Origin: Bacillota bacterium
Lineage (GTDB): Bacteria > Bacillota > Bacilli > Paenibacillales > Paenibacillaceae
Length of the DNA stretch: 64,000 nt
Reading direction: 5' to 3'
Assembly: GCA_023391635.1 (NCBI GenBank)
Contig: JAEWAQ010000031.1
Coordinates: 46,467-110,466 of the forward strand
In this document: in pieces, positions 44,347 through 54,175 of the stretch
Position numbering within the stretch: the stretch's first letter is position 1
Layout: each line of letters opens with the position of its first letter
Translations under genes and position numbers: made by a program
Notes under the pieces: generated by a model
The model's input: only the letters and a program-made list of their open reading frames with translations
The model's database searches: none
What the model was told of the DNA's origin: nothing

Positions 44347-47300
44347 TTAGGTTTCCGTGGTGACCCTAAAGGTAACTGTCGTCGTAGCCGTTAAGCCATT
44401 CGACGTCTTGGTCGTGGTCACAGTCAGGACGTAATCACCTTCCTCATCAATCAGCGTTCCACTCTCGTACGAGGACGTGACAGGTTCTTCATCGTCCCAG
44501 GTCCTCGTTAACGTCGCTGTACTTGTCGTACCTTCTGCATTCGTCCAAGTAGCCATGAACCTCTTGTAAATACTGCCGTTCGGATCACCGTTCGGTTCGC
44601 CATCCACATCAATCGCCGGCGCCTCCGGACCTACCTCCCCGATCGTGAAGGCAATTTCCGTCACGGCGGTCTGTCCGTCTCCTCTCGCAGCAGTGACCGT
44701 CAAGACGTAGTCGCCAACTTCAGAGATTGGTGTCCCTTTCTCATAAGCTTCCGAAGCGCCGCCGTCTTTGCTCAACGTGGCGGTAATGGTCAAGCCAGCT
44801 ATATCGTCCCAAGTCGGCGAGGCGGAAGGATAGATGCCGCCATATACGACGCCGGTCACCGTAACGGGTGCGGGAGGCCCGTAATCGATCGTGAAGCTGA
44901 CCGATTTCGACGCTGTATTGCCTGCATCATTGCGCCAGGTTACGGTCAGAACATATTCACCCGGTTCGGTGATCCGATCGCCATTCGCATAATACACAAC
45001 CGGTACCCCGTCCTTGGTTAGCACTGCTTCATCCTCGCCAAAATCTACCGGATCGAACCATTCCGCTGTCGCACCGGCGTACACGCCTCCTTCTTCAATG
45101 CCGTTGATCCCGGCAACGATGAAGCTATAGTCGTAGGAGTCGATTTCCCCGACTTTTCTTATTCCCAAACTGAACACGTATTCGCCAAATGTTTCAAGAG
45201 TCATCGGGCTCACTGGGGAATTGTTACTTTCACCTGTAATCCTATTCAGCAATCTGGCCCAATCGATCTGCGTTCCCTCTTGGGGCGTCCAGGCTATTTC
45301 TGCCGGGCCGAATAGGATCGCGTTATCCGAGAAACCCGTCAGAGCAGGCTGAGCAGGCCCGGTGTCCACATGAAACGCCCGCGTGGCCGTTGAAGTCAAC
45401 CCGTTGGACAGCTTCATTGTCGTCACGATGAGTTCATAGTCCCCGTCTCGATCAATGAGAGTGCCCATCGTGTACGGGACAGGCTCTGCGCCATCCTTTC
45501 GCAGCATAGCCGTGGTGGTTGTGCCGGTCGGCTCCGTCCAGTTCAGGGTTGCGTTATAATATGCCGTTACCCCCGACACTTCTCTGGGATTGCCCCCAAT
45601 GGTAATTGTTGCTTCACCCGGAGGAACGGAATCGATCGTGAAGCGGACCGTTTGCGAAGGTTGATTGTTGACTGCCACGCGCCAGGTTACCTTCAAAATA
45701 TACTCGCCGTTCTCAACAATCGGCGTTCCCTTCGTATATTGCCTATTGTAACTCCCGACTGGTTCTATTAAAGCTACGCTACTGCCGAAGCCAATCGGTT
45801 CCAGCCAATCGGCTGCTGCGCTCACATACGTTTGCCCGTCGGCTACGCCTCGGATGCCAGTAATGCTAAAACGATACTTGTGAATATTAGTGACGGTGTC
45901 CTTCTGCACTTTCACCGCCAGCTCATACGTGCCGTCATCGGCAATTGTCGTTCCGCTCGGGAAGTCATTCGTGACTTCGCCCGTTCCCACGTCCACCATT
46001 GAAACCTCAACAATGGTTGTTCCAGGGAACGCCATCCATGACAGTGTAACCGGTGCGAAATAGATCCCCTTGTCCGCAAAGCCTGATAGGATCGGGGCCG
46101 CAGCTCCTACATCTACCTTGAAGCTGATTGTAGCCGTAGCCGTAAGCCCGTTGGTCAACTTCGTCGTAGTAACGGTCAGCTCATAGTCCCCGTCCAAATT
46201 AATAACGGTTTCGTTCGTGAAAGGCTCGGGGGCGGAACCATTTTTACTGAGCATAGCCGTACTGGACGTTTGTTTCCAATCCGTCCAAGAAGGCTTAGCC
46301 GTGTAATAAAGGAGTTCCCCAGACGGCAATTGTCTGCGATCTAATCCAAGACTTATACCGACAGGTGCCGGACGATCAGCGTCGATCACAAACGGGATTT
46401 CCTGCTCAACCATCTGGCCATTCGAATCCTGACGCGTAATCACCTTCAGCACGTAATTGCCGTTCTCGGTAATCTCGGTGCCGCTTGCGTAAGGCACCGC
46501 ATCGCCCACACCTTCGACAAGCGTTGCCGTACTTGTCATGCCAGGCGTATCTTGCCATGCCGGTGTTGCGGAGAGATACGTACGGCCATGTTCTACGCCG
46601 GTTACTTCAACCGGCATGGGCGCATCGGAATCAATCGTGAAGCGAACCGATTTCGATGCACGGTCCTCGCTCTCTGTGCCCGTATGCCAGGTTACCGATA
46701 ATTCATACTCGCCGCGTTCATCGATCACAGTACCCTTCGTATACGGTTCAGCCGCTCCTCCGTCTCTGCTCAGCGTTGCTCTGGTGTAGCTGGCCCCGTT
46801 GAATTCAAGCGGCTCTATCCAATTCGGCTTCACACTCCGATAAGTGCTTCCCTCGGATACACCCTTGATACCAGCAATGACAAAATTGTATCCGTATGTG
46901 CTGGTCCAACCGTCCCTCTTCACTCCTACTAAGAAGCGGTACGTGCCATCGCTGGCGAGGGTAGTATGGTTCGGGAAGTCATCATTGTACTCTCCCGTAG
47001 TCAAATTCGTCAGCCTCGTTTCAAGGATGGTCGTATTTACATAGGGTTCCCATGACATGGTAACCGGCTCGAAATAGATCCCCTTATCCGCGAAGCCCGA
47101 CACGATCGGTCGCGCAGGTCCTACGTCCACTGCGAAGCTCCGAGTGGCCGTTGCCGTCAAGCCGTTGGACAACTTCGTTGTCGTAACGGTCAACACAAAT
47201 TCTCCATCCAGTTCGACCAGACTGTTCATCTCGTACGGAACCGGCTCGGCGCCATCCTTTTGCAGCGTGGCAGCGCTTTGCGTACCGTACACATCCGTCC

Positions 47301-49779
47301 AATGCAGCTTGGCGTTATGATAGACTCCCGGTCGGTTGTTTATTTGAACGCCTGTCAATCCGATCTGCACCGGCAGCGGCGGAACGGAATCGATCGTAAA
47401 GGCAATCCGTTGCTGAACGGTTTTCGCGTTCACATTCCAGCCCGTTGTAACGGTCAGGACATAGCTGCCATCTTCCGTTACAGCGGTTCCGCTAACGAAC
47501 GGGTCGGCTGCACCGCCGTCTTTGGCAAGCGTTGCTGTGCTCACCATATCAGGCGCATCCAACCAGCTCACGACCGCGCTGACATACGTGCCGCCCTCTT
47601 CAATGCCCGCAATTTCGGCAGCGGCAGGCAGTTCGGCGTTGATCGTAAAATGAATCTGCTGCTCTGCCGTTTGATAGCTAAGCATATTCCGGGTCGTTAC
47701 GGTCAGGATATAGTCGCCATCCTCCGTGATCGCAGTTCCGCTAACGAACGGGTTGGCTGCGCCTCCGTCTTTGGCAAGCGTAGCCGTGCTTTGCATACCA
47801 AGCGCATCCGTCCAGGTTACGATTGCAGACGGGTACGTGCGTCCTTCTTGCACGCCTTCAATGACCGCCGGCACAGCGCCGGCAGAATCGATCGCGAAAC
47901 GAATCGTCGTCGAAGCCGTTAATCCGTTGCTTGTCTTCGTCGCCTTTACCGTGAGGACATAGTCGCCTTCCTCGTCAATTAACGTTTCACGTTCGTAAGG
48001 TACGGCTCCATGACCGTCCTTGCTGAGCATCGCTTCACTGACTGTGCCCGGCGCATCCGTCCAGCTTGGCAAAGCGGAGAAGTACCGGCCGCCGTCGGCA
48101 ATATTTTCGATCGCAGGGGCTGCCGGAGGAGCGGAATCGATCGTAAAGCGGATCGTCGTCGAAGCTCTCAGACCATTCGAACTTTTCCTCGCCGTAACGG
48201 TCAAGATATAATCCCCGTCTTCAGCGATCTCGGTATTCTTCGTATAGTCGTCTTTGCCGGAACCATCCTTGATCAGCGTTGCAGTGCTCGTCGTGCCTCG
48301 CGCATCTTTCCAATACGGAGTCACCGGACCGACATAAATCTGCCCGTACTGCACGCCCATTACGTCAGGAGCGGCCGGAGGCGTCGTATCCCGGTTTTCG
48401 TCGTCTCCACCTCCGCTGCCGCCGGCGCCGGTTGTCGGAGACGGAGCGCCTTCGCCTTCCAGCTTGCCGGGCACGCGCTCGAACGTCGATCCCTTCGCAT
48501 GTTCGCCGATGATCGCGCGATCGACCGAGCCTTGTCCTTGCACGGCAGTTTCCTCATCGAGCGACAGATCGATAATCCTCGTGTCGTCATCCAGCTTCAG
48601 CGCATTCCCGGAAGCGCCGGGCTGCACGTGAAACTCCTGGATCGTACCTTGGATCAGATCGATTTCAACGCGAGAGGAAGCCACATTCGTCTCCGCGAAT
48701 TCGCCTTGCAGAACCGCTTTCGATCCGGCAGGCATTTCCTTCGTCAAATGAACCGCCCCGAAGCCTTTGCCTTCGTCGGCAGCCGATTCCAGCTTGGCGC
48801 CGGAACGCAGGTCCACCCGCTTCACCATCGTGCTTCCCTTCGCCACGATGCGAACATTGCCGTTCTTCTTGTCAATGATCAGCGTGCCGAGCTCGGCATT
48901 CGTCAGATGAATGGAGTTCGGGCCGCCGCCATTGACGGTGACAGTGCCCTTCACCATGACGTTGTCCAGAGAAGCTTCGCCCTCGCCGATGCCTGCGGAC
49001 AGCAGCAAATCTCCCTGAATGACCATATTCCGAAGGGCAACACCGCTAACCGAAACAACAACGTCACCCGCAATCGTTTCCGTACCGGCAGCCGGACCGT
49101 AAGTGCCGGCAGCGGAGAAGATGCGATCCTTGTCGCTCTTGCGCTCCAGCTTCTTCAGCGCGCCATCCAGAATCACGACCGCTTCCTCGCGGGTAATCAC
49201 CTTGCCAGGTTTGAACGATCCGTCCGGATAACCTGTCAACACCCCGCCTGCCATCAAGGCGCCGACCGCGCCTTGACCGGCGCTTGAGATGGACGCCGCA
49301 TCCGTAAACTTGGACGTTTCACCAGGTCGAAGCTGCAGGTCATACGCTTTCGCCACCATTATCGATACTTCTTCGCGGGTGACCTTGCGATCGGGTTGCA
49401 TCGTACCGTCCGGATAACCTTCGGCATATCCGGCCTTGACCGCAATCGCGACTTGCTTTGCGATCCAGGTTCCCGTTTGTACGTCGCGGAACGAGACGGC
49501 CGCTTCATCGACAAATCCGAGCGAACGATTCGCCAGCGTGAAAAATTCGGCTCTCGTTACTTCTTGCGCGGGCTTCACCGTTCCGTCCGGATAGCCGCTC
49601 AGCCAACCCTTCGCCATCCATTCCAACAAGGTCCGCTCCGACCAGGCTCCGCGAATATCCGCAGGAGAAGAAGCCGCCGAAGCGGCTCTCTCCAGCAATG
49701 CGGTGCTTAACATGCAGATCGCCATCATGATTGCGATCAAGCGTAGCATCGCCTTCTTGTGCTGCTGTTTGAATACCAT
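44347..49779 (-). CDS. S-layer-homology protein with about 16 Ig-like repeats
   Basis: This 1810-residue surface protein has a signal peptide (LIAIMMAICMLSTALLE), then three SLH domains (about 39-90, 97-150 and 162-215, each with GYPDG and a TRAEF/TREE block) that bind pyruvylated wall polymer. A beta-rich stretch follows (about 225-445, TIAGDVVVSVSGVALRN), then a Gly/Asp linker and about 16 Ig-like repeats from 475 to the end (core STATLxKDG, ending LTVTTTKLSNGLTATAT). The repeats fall into four types in the recurring order A-B-C-(D). The ATG follows AGGAGG. It starts 31 bp after the GH44 gene, so both are one operon. It may hold the glucanase or its substrate near the wall. Confidence 0.92.
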   Translation of the reverse strand: MVFKQQHKKAMLRLIAIMMAICMLSTALLERAASAASSPADIRGAWSERTLLEWMAKGWLSGYPDGTVKPAQEVTRAEFFTLANRSLGFVDEAAVSFRDVQTGTWIAKQVAIAVKAGYAEGYPDGTMQPDRKVTREEVSIMVAKAYDLQLRPGETSKFTDAASISSAGQGAVGALMAGGVLTGYPDGSFKPGKVITREEAVVILDGALKKLERKSDKDRIFSAAGTYGPAAGTETIAGDVVVSVSGVALRNMVIQGDLLLSAGIGEGEASLDNVMVKGTVTVNGGGPNSIHLTNAELGTLIIDKKNGNVRIVAKGSTMVKRVDLRSGAKLESAADEGKGFGAVHLTKEMPAGSKAVLQGEFAETNVASSRVEIDLIQGTIQEFHVQPGASGNALKLDDDTRIIDLSLDEETAVQGQGSVDRAIIGEHAKGSTFERVPGKLEGEGAPSPTTGAGGSGGGDDENRDTTPPAAPDVMGVQYGQIYVGPVTPYWKDARGTTSTATLIKDGSGKDDYTKNTEIAEDGDYILTVTARKSSNGLRASTTIRFTIDSAPPAAPAIENIADGGRYFSALPSWTDAPGTVSEAMLSKDGHGAVPYERETLIDEEGDYVLTVKATKTSNGLTASTTIRFAIDSAGAVPAVIEGVQEGRTYPSAIVTWTDALGMQSTATLAKDGGAANPFVSGTAITEDGDYILTVTTRNMLSYQTAEQQIHFTINAELPAAAEIAGIEEGGTYVSAVVSWLDAPDMVSTATLAKDGGAADPFVSGTAVTEDGSYVLTVTTGWNVNAKTVQQRIAFTIDSVPPLPVQIGLTGVQINNRPGVYHNAKLHWTDVYGTQSAATLQKDGAEPVPYEMNSLVELDGEFVLTVTTTKLSNGLTATATRSFAVDVGPARPIVSGFADKGIYFEPVTMSWEPYVNTTILETRLTNLTTGEYNDDFPNHTTLASDGTYRFLVGVKRDGWTSTYGYNFVIAGIKGVSEGSTYRSVKPNWIEPLEFNGASYTRATLSRDGGAAEPYTKGTVIDERGEYELSVTWHTGTESEDRASKSVRFTIDSDAPMPVEVTGVEHGRTYLSATPAWQDTPGMTSTATLVEGVGDAVPYASGTEITENGNYVLKVITRQDSNGQMVEQEIPFVIDADRPAPVGISLGLDRRQLPSGELLYYTAKPSWTDWKQTSSTAMLSKNGSAPEPFTNETVINLDGDYELTVTTTKLTNGLTATATISFKVDVGAAAPILSGFADKGIYFAPVTLSWMAFPGTTIVEVSMVDVGTGEVTNDFPSGTTIADDGTYELAVKVQKDTVTNIHKYRFSITGIRGVADGQTYVSAAADWLEPIGFGSSVALIEPVGSYNRQYTKGTPIVENGEYILKVTWRVAVNNQPSQTVRFTIDSVPPGEATITIGGNPREVSGVTAYYNATLNWTEPTGTTTTAMLRKDGAEPVPYTMGTLIDRDGDYELIVTTMKLSNGLTSTATRAFHVDTGPAQPALTGFSDNAILFGPAEIAWTPQEGTQIDWARLLNRITGESNNSPVSPMTLETFGEYVFSLGIRKVGEIDSYDYSFIVAGINGIEEGGVYAGATAEWFDPVDFGEDEAVLTKDGVPVVYYANGDRITEPGEYVLTVTWRNDAGNTASKSVSFTIDYGPPAPVTVTGVVYGGIYPSASPTWDDIAGLTITATLSKDGGASEAYEKGTPISEVGDYVLTVTAARGDGQTAVTEIAFTIGEVGPEAPAIDVDGEPNGDPNGSIYKRFMATWTNAEGTTSTATLTRTWDDEEPVTSSYESGTLIDEEGDYVLTVTTTKTSNGLTATTTVTFRVTTET

Positions 49780-49810
49780 TTGAACGCTCCTCCTTATGAA
49801 AGAACCGAGA

Positions 49811-52800
49811 TTAGTTCGGGCTTTCCACGACGAGAAGCGTTGCCGAACGTTTTGGCAGCTTCAGAGATACACTGCCGTCTTCGCTTGTACCGATGTCCCC
49901 GATTTTATCCAGCCGCTGGATCGCATTGAAAGCGTAAATCCGGGCAGCGGCAAAACCTGCGCCGATCTCAAGCTGAACATCCCTGCTTAACGTGTCTTTA
50001 TTGAAGAGCAAGACGTAAGATTTGCCGTCATTCCCCTCAATCGTATAAGCGCCCACCGCATCGAATCGCGAAGAGTCGGTGCGAACGCTGCTTCCTTCGA
50101 TTTTGGAGCCTTGGCCGTCATAGTCCAGGTACAGCTTAAACGCATCCTCGATCGGCGTATCCGCCTGGAAGTTGCCGAAGCGCGTGGCCAGATCGACGCC
50201 TTCCCGGCCGAAGATCGCGAGCGCTTCCGCCTGCGCCAGCCCTGCCGTAACGCCGAAGCCGTTGCCGAAGTTGTACTCCGTAATGGCCAGCTTCAGGCCC
50301 GGCCGGTTGCGCTCAATGATTTCCTTCATGCGCGGGATGAGTCGGATCGGCTCGCGAATCCAGGATTGATCGACGAATCGATCATCGTACAGAGCCTTCA
50401 GCGCCTGGAAGCGGCGTTTCGAGACCTGCGGGCTTTCATTTTCGGACGGAACCCCGCCCTCCTGTGAGTAGTAGTGAATGGTCAAGTAATCGACCAACTG
50501 CACGCCCGTCTCCTGTTCATGGTTGCTCACCTGCTGCAAATACCACTCCAGGAAAGGCGTTCCGCCGTGAGCCTGGCGGTCCGGGCCGTCCGCGCACACG
50601 TCCGCCGAAGAATAGAAGTAGCCGCACCATCCCCAAGAGACGGGTCCCAGCAGCAGCGCGTCGGGATCGGCTTCTTTAATCGCCGTGCCGTACTCTACTG
50701 TTTTATTCCATAGCTCGTCGTATGTCGGAGCCTCGGGATGAACGTCCCGATGCGTCGAATTCCACAAATCCGGCTCATTGTCCAGCGCGTACAGGCGGAC
50801 TTGGTCGTTCGATCTTTCGGCCATATGACGAACCCAATCTGTGGCGAACTCCGTACCGACGCGAACCGAAGTGTCCTCAGGTTCGTTGTTCGTCACCAGC
50901 GTACCGTCTTCGAGCACGCCGTTGCCCGCATCATCCAGCTCCCATGCCGACTCTTGCTGGATTCCGTATAGATCCTGAGAGAATCCGTAGCTGACCGTAC
51001 GGTCCTTCGGTGTCCAACCGATCGTCGGGATCGTCATCAGCACCTGATCCCCTCGCCCGAGCACCCGGTCGATAAAACGATCCGACAACGAGCCCTGAGA
51101 AGGCTCCCAATCCGGGCCATCGTATGGATAGTTAATGAAGAACCAGTCGCTTGCGCGGTTCGCCGCATTGAGCTGCCAGTTGTAGCGCGTCGTCTGATTG
51201 CCTCCCCAACGTTCCACCGTAAAAGGCAGGGTGGAGGTCGTCGGATTGCCTTCATCATAGTTAATGCCATAAATATCGTTACTGATCGGCTTCCGCTCCG
51301 AACTCTGATCGACGGACACGGTGACGAGCGGGAGCTCCGGCTCCGGCAGTTGGCCCGCATTCGGATTGGCCAGGAGCGCAATGTCGTCGATATAAACCGC
51401 CTCTTGATTGTCCTGTGTCGCTGCTTGAACAATAAAGCCGTCGAAATATCCGAGGTCCAGTCCAAGATCGGCCATGCTGACCGTAACCTCCGTCCATTGC
51501 CCTGCCGGAAGCGAATGATTCGGGAGCAGTTCGCTTAAGTCGATCGCTCCGATCGATTGATTGCCGTTGTAGAAATGGAATAGCAGCTTCTGGCCGCCGG
51601 CATTGCCCCCATGGATCCAGAACCGGATGCCGTAATAATCCTCGACGAACTTCTTCGACTCGCCGGAAATCCATACGCCGTCCCAGCCGTCCGGCTCGAA
51701 CTTGATCGAGCGGCTGCCGCTTCTCGCCTGCTCGACACTAGCGAAGTCCTTCTCATGCCAGCTATAGTTGCGGAAGCCTGCGGCAAGCGATTCCTCGTAC
51801 ACTGGCTCTGCCAACACGTCCGTAATCTGCACGAATCCGTCGGTCGTAAAATTGTTGTGGGAAATCGTAATCTTCGCGATGCCCGGCTGCAGCGCCCGCA
51901 GTTCCCCGCCTTCGACGGACAGAAGCTCCGGCCGGTCTACCGACCATTGCGTCTCGTCCGTCACGATAGCGGTGTCCCCGGATTGCAGGAGCGTCTCCGC
52001 CTGAATCTGGCGGCGCTCTCCCGGCATCATCACCAGACGCGGCTGGTCGATTCTAAGCTCAAGCACGGCGGCTTGCGCCGCTTGCCTGGAGGTGATCGCA
52101 ATGTCGTCTAGATAGATCGGCGCTTGCTTGCCCGGCAGCGATCCGGTCAAACGAATGCCGTCGAACAGTCGATGCTCCAGCCCCAGCTCCGCCAGATCCA
52201 ATTCGATCAGCGCCCATTCGTTCGCCGGAACTCCTTCCGGCAGCAAGTCGCCGAGCGGACGCTCGAAAGCCGCAACGCCCCCCGCCGTCAACGCGAATTG
52301 CACCTGCTGCCCGCCTTCGGCTCCTCCGTGCACCCACAATCTCAGCTTGTCATAATCATTCACCAACAACAGTTGGGTGCTGACCAAGTACAGCGCCCCG
52401 TCACCGTTTGGAGTAAAGCGGATGGAGCTTGTGCCCGTCCTCTTCACCGAACGGTCTGTCATGTTGACCTGTCCCCAGCTGTTGTTCGTTACCGTATCCG
52501 CCAGCTTGTCGTCGTACAGGTAAAATCCCGCGACCGGCTCGATCGGATCTCCGGGCTCTTCATTGCCCGGCTCCTCTCCCGGTTCTTCACCACCAGGTTC
52601 TCCTCCAGGTTCTCCTCCAGGTTCTCCTCCAGGCTCCTCGCCCGGCTCTCCGCCAGGTTCTTCTCCTCCCGCCTTGCCGCCAAAGACAAGGTTGTCGAAA
52701 AACAACGGCCCTTGCTGGCCCGCACCCCAAATGAGGATGCCGTCCATCAACCCTTGCACGCCGGCAGCGCCAAGCGGTACGGTCACCTGCACCCATTCAT

Positions 52801-53224
52801 TCGCAGGGATGCCGTCAGGCAACAACACGGCAGAGTCCAACGTTGCAAGGGCCTGTCCACCGAGCGTAAAAACAAGCTGGAACGATTGGCCTCCTCCTCC
52901 GCTTCCGCGCAGCCAGAAGCTGAAATCGTCGTACTCGCCCGCATTCATGATGCGATCCTTGTACAAATAGACGGCCTGCCCTTCGCTCGCTTCGAACCGA
53001 ATCGAACGGCTTCCCTCGTAGACCGTCTCCGTCTCATCCAGACTGACGCCTGCCCAGCTGTTGTTGTGAAACGACTCCTCCAATCGGTCGTCGAACACGT
53101 TCAGGTTGACGGCCTCCGCACCGAAAGATCGCTCTCCGGGAATCGTCAACTGAACGCACAGCAGCGCCGTCGCCAACAGTACCGCCATTTTCGAACGGCC
53201 TTTCGCTTTTACAATCGCACCCAT
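49811..53224 (-). CDS. secreted GH44 endoglucanase/xyloglucanase with three beta-sandwich modules
   Basis: This 1137-residue protein has a signal peptide (MAVLLATALLCVQLTIPG) and two similar beta-sandwich modules (about 30-180 and 232-385) joined by an EPG-rich linker. A bacterial Ig-like domain (about 390-470), a third sandwich module (about 475-625) and the GH44 catalytic domain (about 640-1135) follow. GH44 marks are DIYGINYDEG and TVERWGGNQTTRYNW, the acid/base Glu in LDNEPDLW (about 818) and the nucleophile Glu in ITEYNFG (about 981). The family cuts beta-1,4-glucans such as xyloglucan. The modules look like carbohydrate-binding domains. The start follows GGAAGGGAG. The promoter at 53285 carries the TGACA boxes. 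Confidence 0.94.
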   Translation of the reverse strand: MGAIVKAKGRSKMAVLLATALLCVQLTIPGERSFGAEAVNLNVFDDRLEESFHNNSWAGVSLDETETVYEGSRSIRFEASEGQAVYLYKDRIMNAGEYDDFSFWLRGSGGGGQSFQLVFTLGGQALATLDSAVLLPDGIPANEWVQVTVPLGAAGVQGLMDGILIWGAGQQGPLFFDNLVFGGKAGGEEPGGEPGEEPGGEPGGEPGGEPGGEEPGEEPGNEEPGDPIEPVAGFYLYDDKLADTVTNNSWGQVNMTDRSVKRTGTSSIRFTPNGDGALYLVSTQLLLVNDYDKLRLWVHGGAEGGQQVQFALTAGGVAAFERPLGDLLPEGVPANEWALIELDLAELGLEHRLFDGIRLTGSLPGKQAPIYLDDIAITSRQAAQAAVLELRIDQPRLVMMPGERRQIQAETLLQSGDTAIVTDETQWSVDRPELLSVEGGELRALQPGIAKITISHNNFTTDGFVQITDVLAEPVYEESLAAGFRNYSWHEKDFASVEQARSGSRSIKFEPDGWDGVWISGESKKFVEDYYGIRFWIHGGNAGGQKLLFHFYNGNQSIGAIDLSELLPNHSLPAGQWTEVTVSMADLGLDLGYFDGFIVQAATQDNQEAVYIDDIALLANPNAGQLPEPELPLVTVSVDQSSERKPISNDIYGINYDEGNPTTSTLPFTVERWGGNQTTRYNWQLNAANRASDWFFINYPYDGPDWEPSQGSLSDRFIDRVLGRGDQVLMTIPTIGWTPKDRTVSYGFSQDLYGIQQESAWELDDAGNGVLEDGTLVTNNEPEDTSVRVGTEFATDWVRHMAERSNDQVRLYALDNEPDLWNSTHRDVHPEAPTYDELWNKTVEYGTAIKEADPDALLLGPVSWGWCGYFYSSADVCADGPDRQAHGGTPFLEWYLQQVSNHEQETGVQLVDYLTIHYYSQEGGVPSENESPQVSKRRFQALKALYDDRFVDQSWIREPIRLIPRMKEIIERNRPGLKLAITEYNFGNGFGVTAGLAQAEALAIFGREGVDLATRFGNFQADTPIEDAFKLYLDYDGQGSKIEGSSVRTDSSRFDAVGAYTIEGNDGKSYVLLFNKDTLSRDVQLEIGAGFAAARIYAFNAIQRLDKIGDIGTSEDGSVSLKLPKRSATLLVVESPN
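52567..52670. repeat. 12 bp tandem repeat coding the EPG linker
   Basis: Three perfect copies of AGGTTCTCCTCC (about 52593-52632) lie within a longer degenerate array. On the coding strand it gives repeated GGEP/GEEP, the linker between the first two modules of the glucanase. Such arrays can change length by slippage without a frameshift. Confidence 0.8.
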
Positions 53225-53284
53225 TCACAATGCTCCCTTCCTGTTTGTAACACTCCCATTCTAGGAGACAAAGCCGGATCCAGG

Positions 53285-53312
53285 TAGTTACAGACTGTCA
53301 CCATAATTGTCA
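53285..53312 (-). promoter_or_regulatory. TGACA-box promoter (towards GH44-SLH operon)
   Basis: On the minus strand TGACA (53312-53308), a second TGACA 12 bp on (53300-53296) and TGTAACTA 8 bp further (53292-53285) precede the GH44 start by 60 bp. Spacing and sequence are the same as at 35181 and 35277. Confidence 0.65.
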
Positions 53313-53346
53313 TGGCACAAGCGTCCGGATGACGTGCAAGCGCGGC

Positions 53347-53379
53347 AAAAAACCGCTTCGCGTCTATCGACGGAAGCGG
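53347..53379 (-). terminator. rho-independent terminator of response regulator gene
   Basis: On the minus strand CCGCTTC and GAAGCGG form a stem followed by TTTTTTG, about 30 bases after the regulator stop and before the GH44 promoter, so the regulator is a separate unit. Confidence 0.88.
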
Positions 53380-53409
53380 CTGCAGCTATTGTCGGATCAT
53401 GTTGCCAAA

Positions 53410-54078
53410 TTATGCGTCTTCCAGCAGCAGACCCTCCAGGATCGAAATCGCGGCTTGCCTGTCGTTCGTACCGATTTTATTGTATATGACGCTGATATAG
53501 TTCCGAACGGTCCCCTCGCCCATGAATAACGTAGATGAGATTTGCCGATTCGAATAACCTTCAATCATGAGTTCGACGATCTTCCGTTCGCGCGCCGTGA
53601 AGTTGTACCCGCTTTCCCTTAGCTTGTTCTCGTCGAAGGTGTCGGCGCAAGCGTCTGACAGAATGGACAGCTTGGCGGCAAGCTTCGATGCGATCTGCGC
53701 CGGCAGGATCACCTCGCCGTTCATCGCGTCTCGGATGGTCCGAACGATGACCTTGGACGACATATCCTTCAGGAGAAATCCATTCGCTCCGCAAGCCATC
53801 GCGTCGACGATAAAACGCTCCTCCGCGAAAGTCGTCAACATCAGCACCACGGTGCCTGGATGCTCCTGCTTGATCCTTTTCATCGCCTCGATGCCATCCA
53901 TTCCGGACATTTTGATATCCATGAGCACGATGTCCGGTTTAAGCCGATTCACCGCTTGGAGGGCTTCCTTCCCGTCCGCGCAAGCCGCCACAACCTGAAA
54001 CCCCTCTTCTGCTTGCAGAAGGGTTTGCAAGCCTTCTCGCAGGAGGCTTTGGTCATCTACAATGACGATGGAAATCAA
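53410..54078 (-). CDS. orphan LuxR/NarL-type response regulator
   Basis: This regulator has 222 residues: a receiver (SIVIVDDQSLLREGL, Asp in IVLMDIKMSG at about residue 54, LLKDMSSK) and a LuxR helix-turn-helix (FTARERKIVELMIEG, GEGTVRNYISVIY). I place the start at a TTG at 54078, 9 bases after AAAGGA; no ATG is available in this part of the frame. No histidine kinase is adjacent, so its partner is unknown. It lies between two TGACA-box promoters (53285 and 54176), which makes it the best local candidate to bind them. It has its own terminator. Confidence 0.92.
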   Translation of the reverse strand: MISIVIVDDQSLLREGLQTLLQAEEGFQVVAACADGKEALQAVNRLKPDIVLMDIKMSGMDGIEAMKRIKQEHPGTVVLMLTTFAEERFIVDAMACGANGFLLKDMSSKVIVRTIRDAMNGEVILPAQIASKLAAKLSILSDACADTFDENKLRESGYNFTARERKIVELMIEGYSNRQISSTLFMGEGTVRNYISVIYNKIGTNDRQAAISILEGLLLEDA

Positions 54079-54175
54079 ATCATCCCATCCTTTGCATTCC
54101 CGCTTTATTCTTCGAGTCAAGTGTATCAAACGCCGACGTAACCGCATAGGGGAACGGAAACAATCATGACACGTA

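Noticed and set aside
48010..49287. Long plus-strand frame opposite the SLH gene
   Set aside because: The composition is that of an antisense shadow, and the minus strand has clear SLH and Ig repeats.
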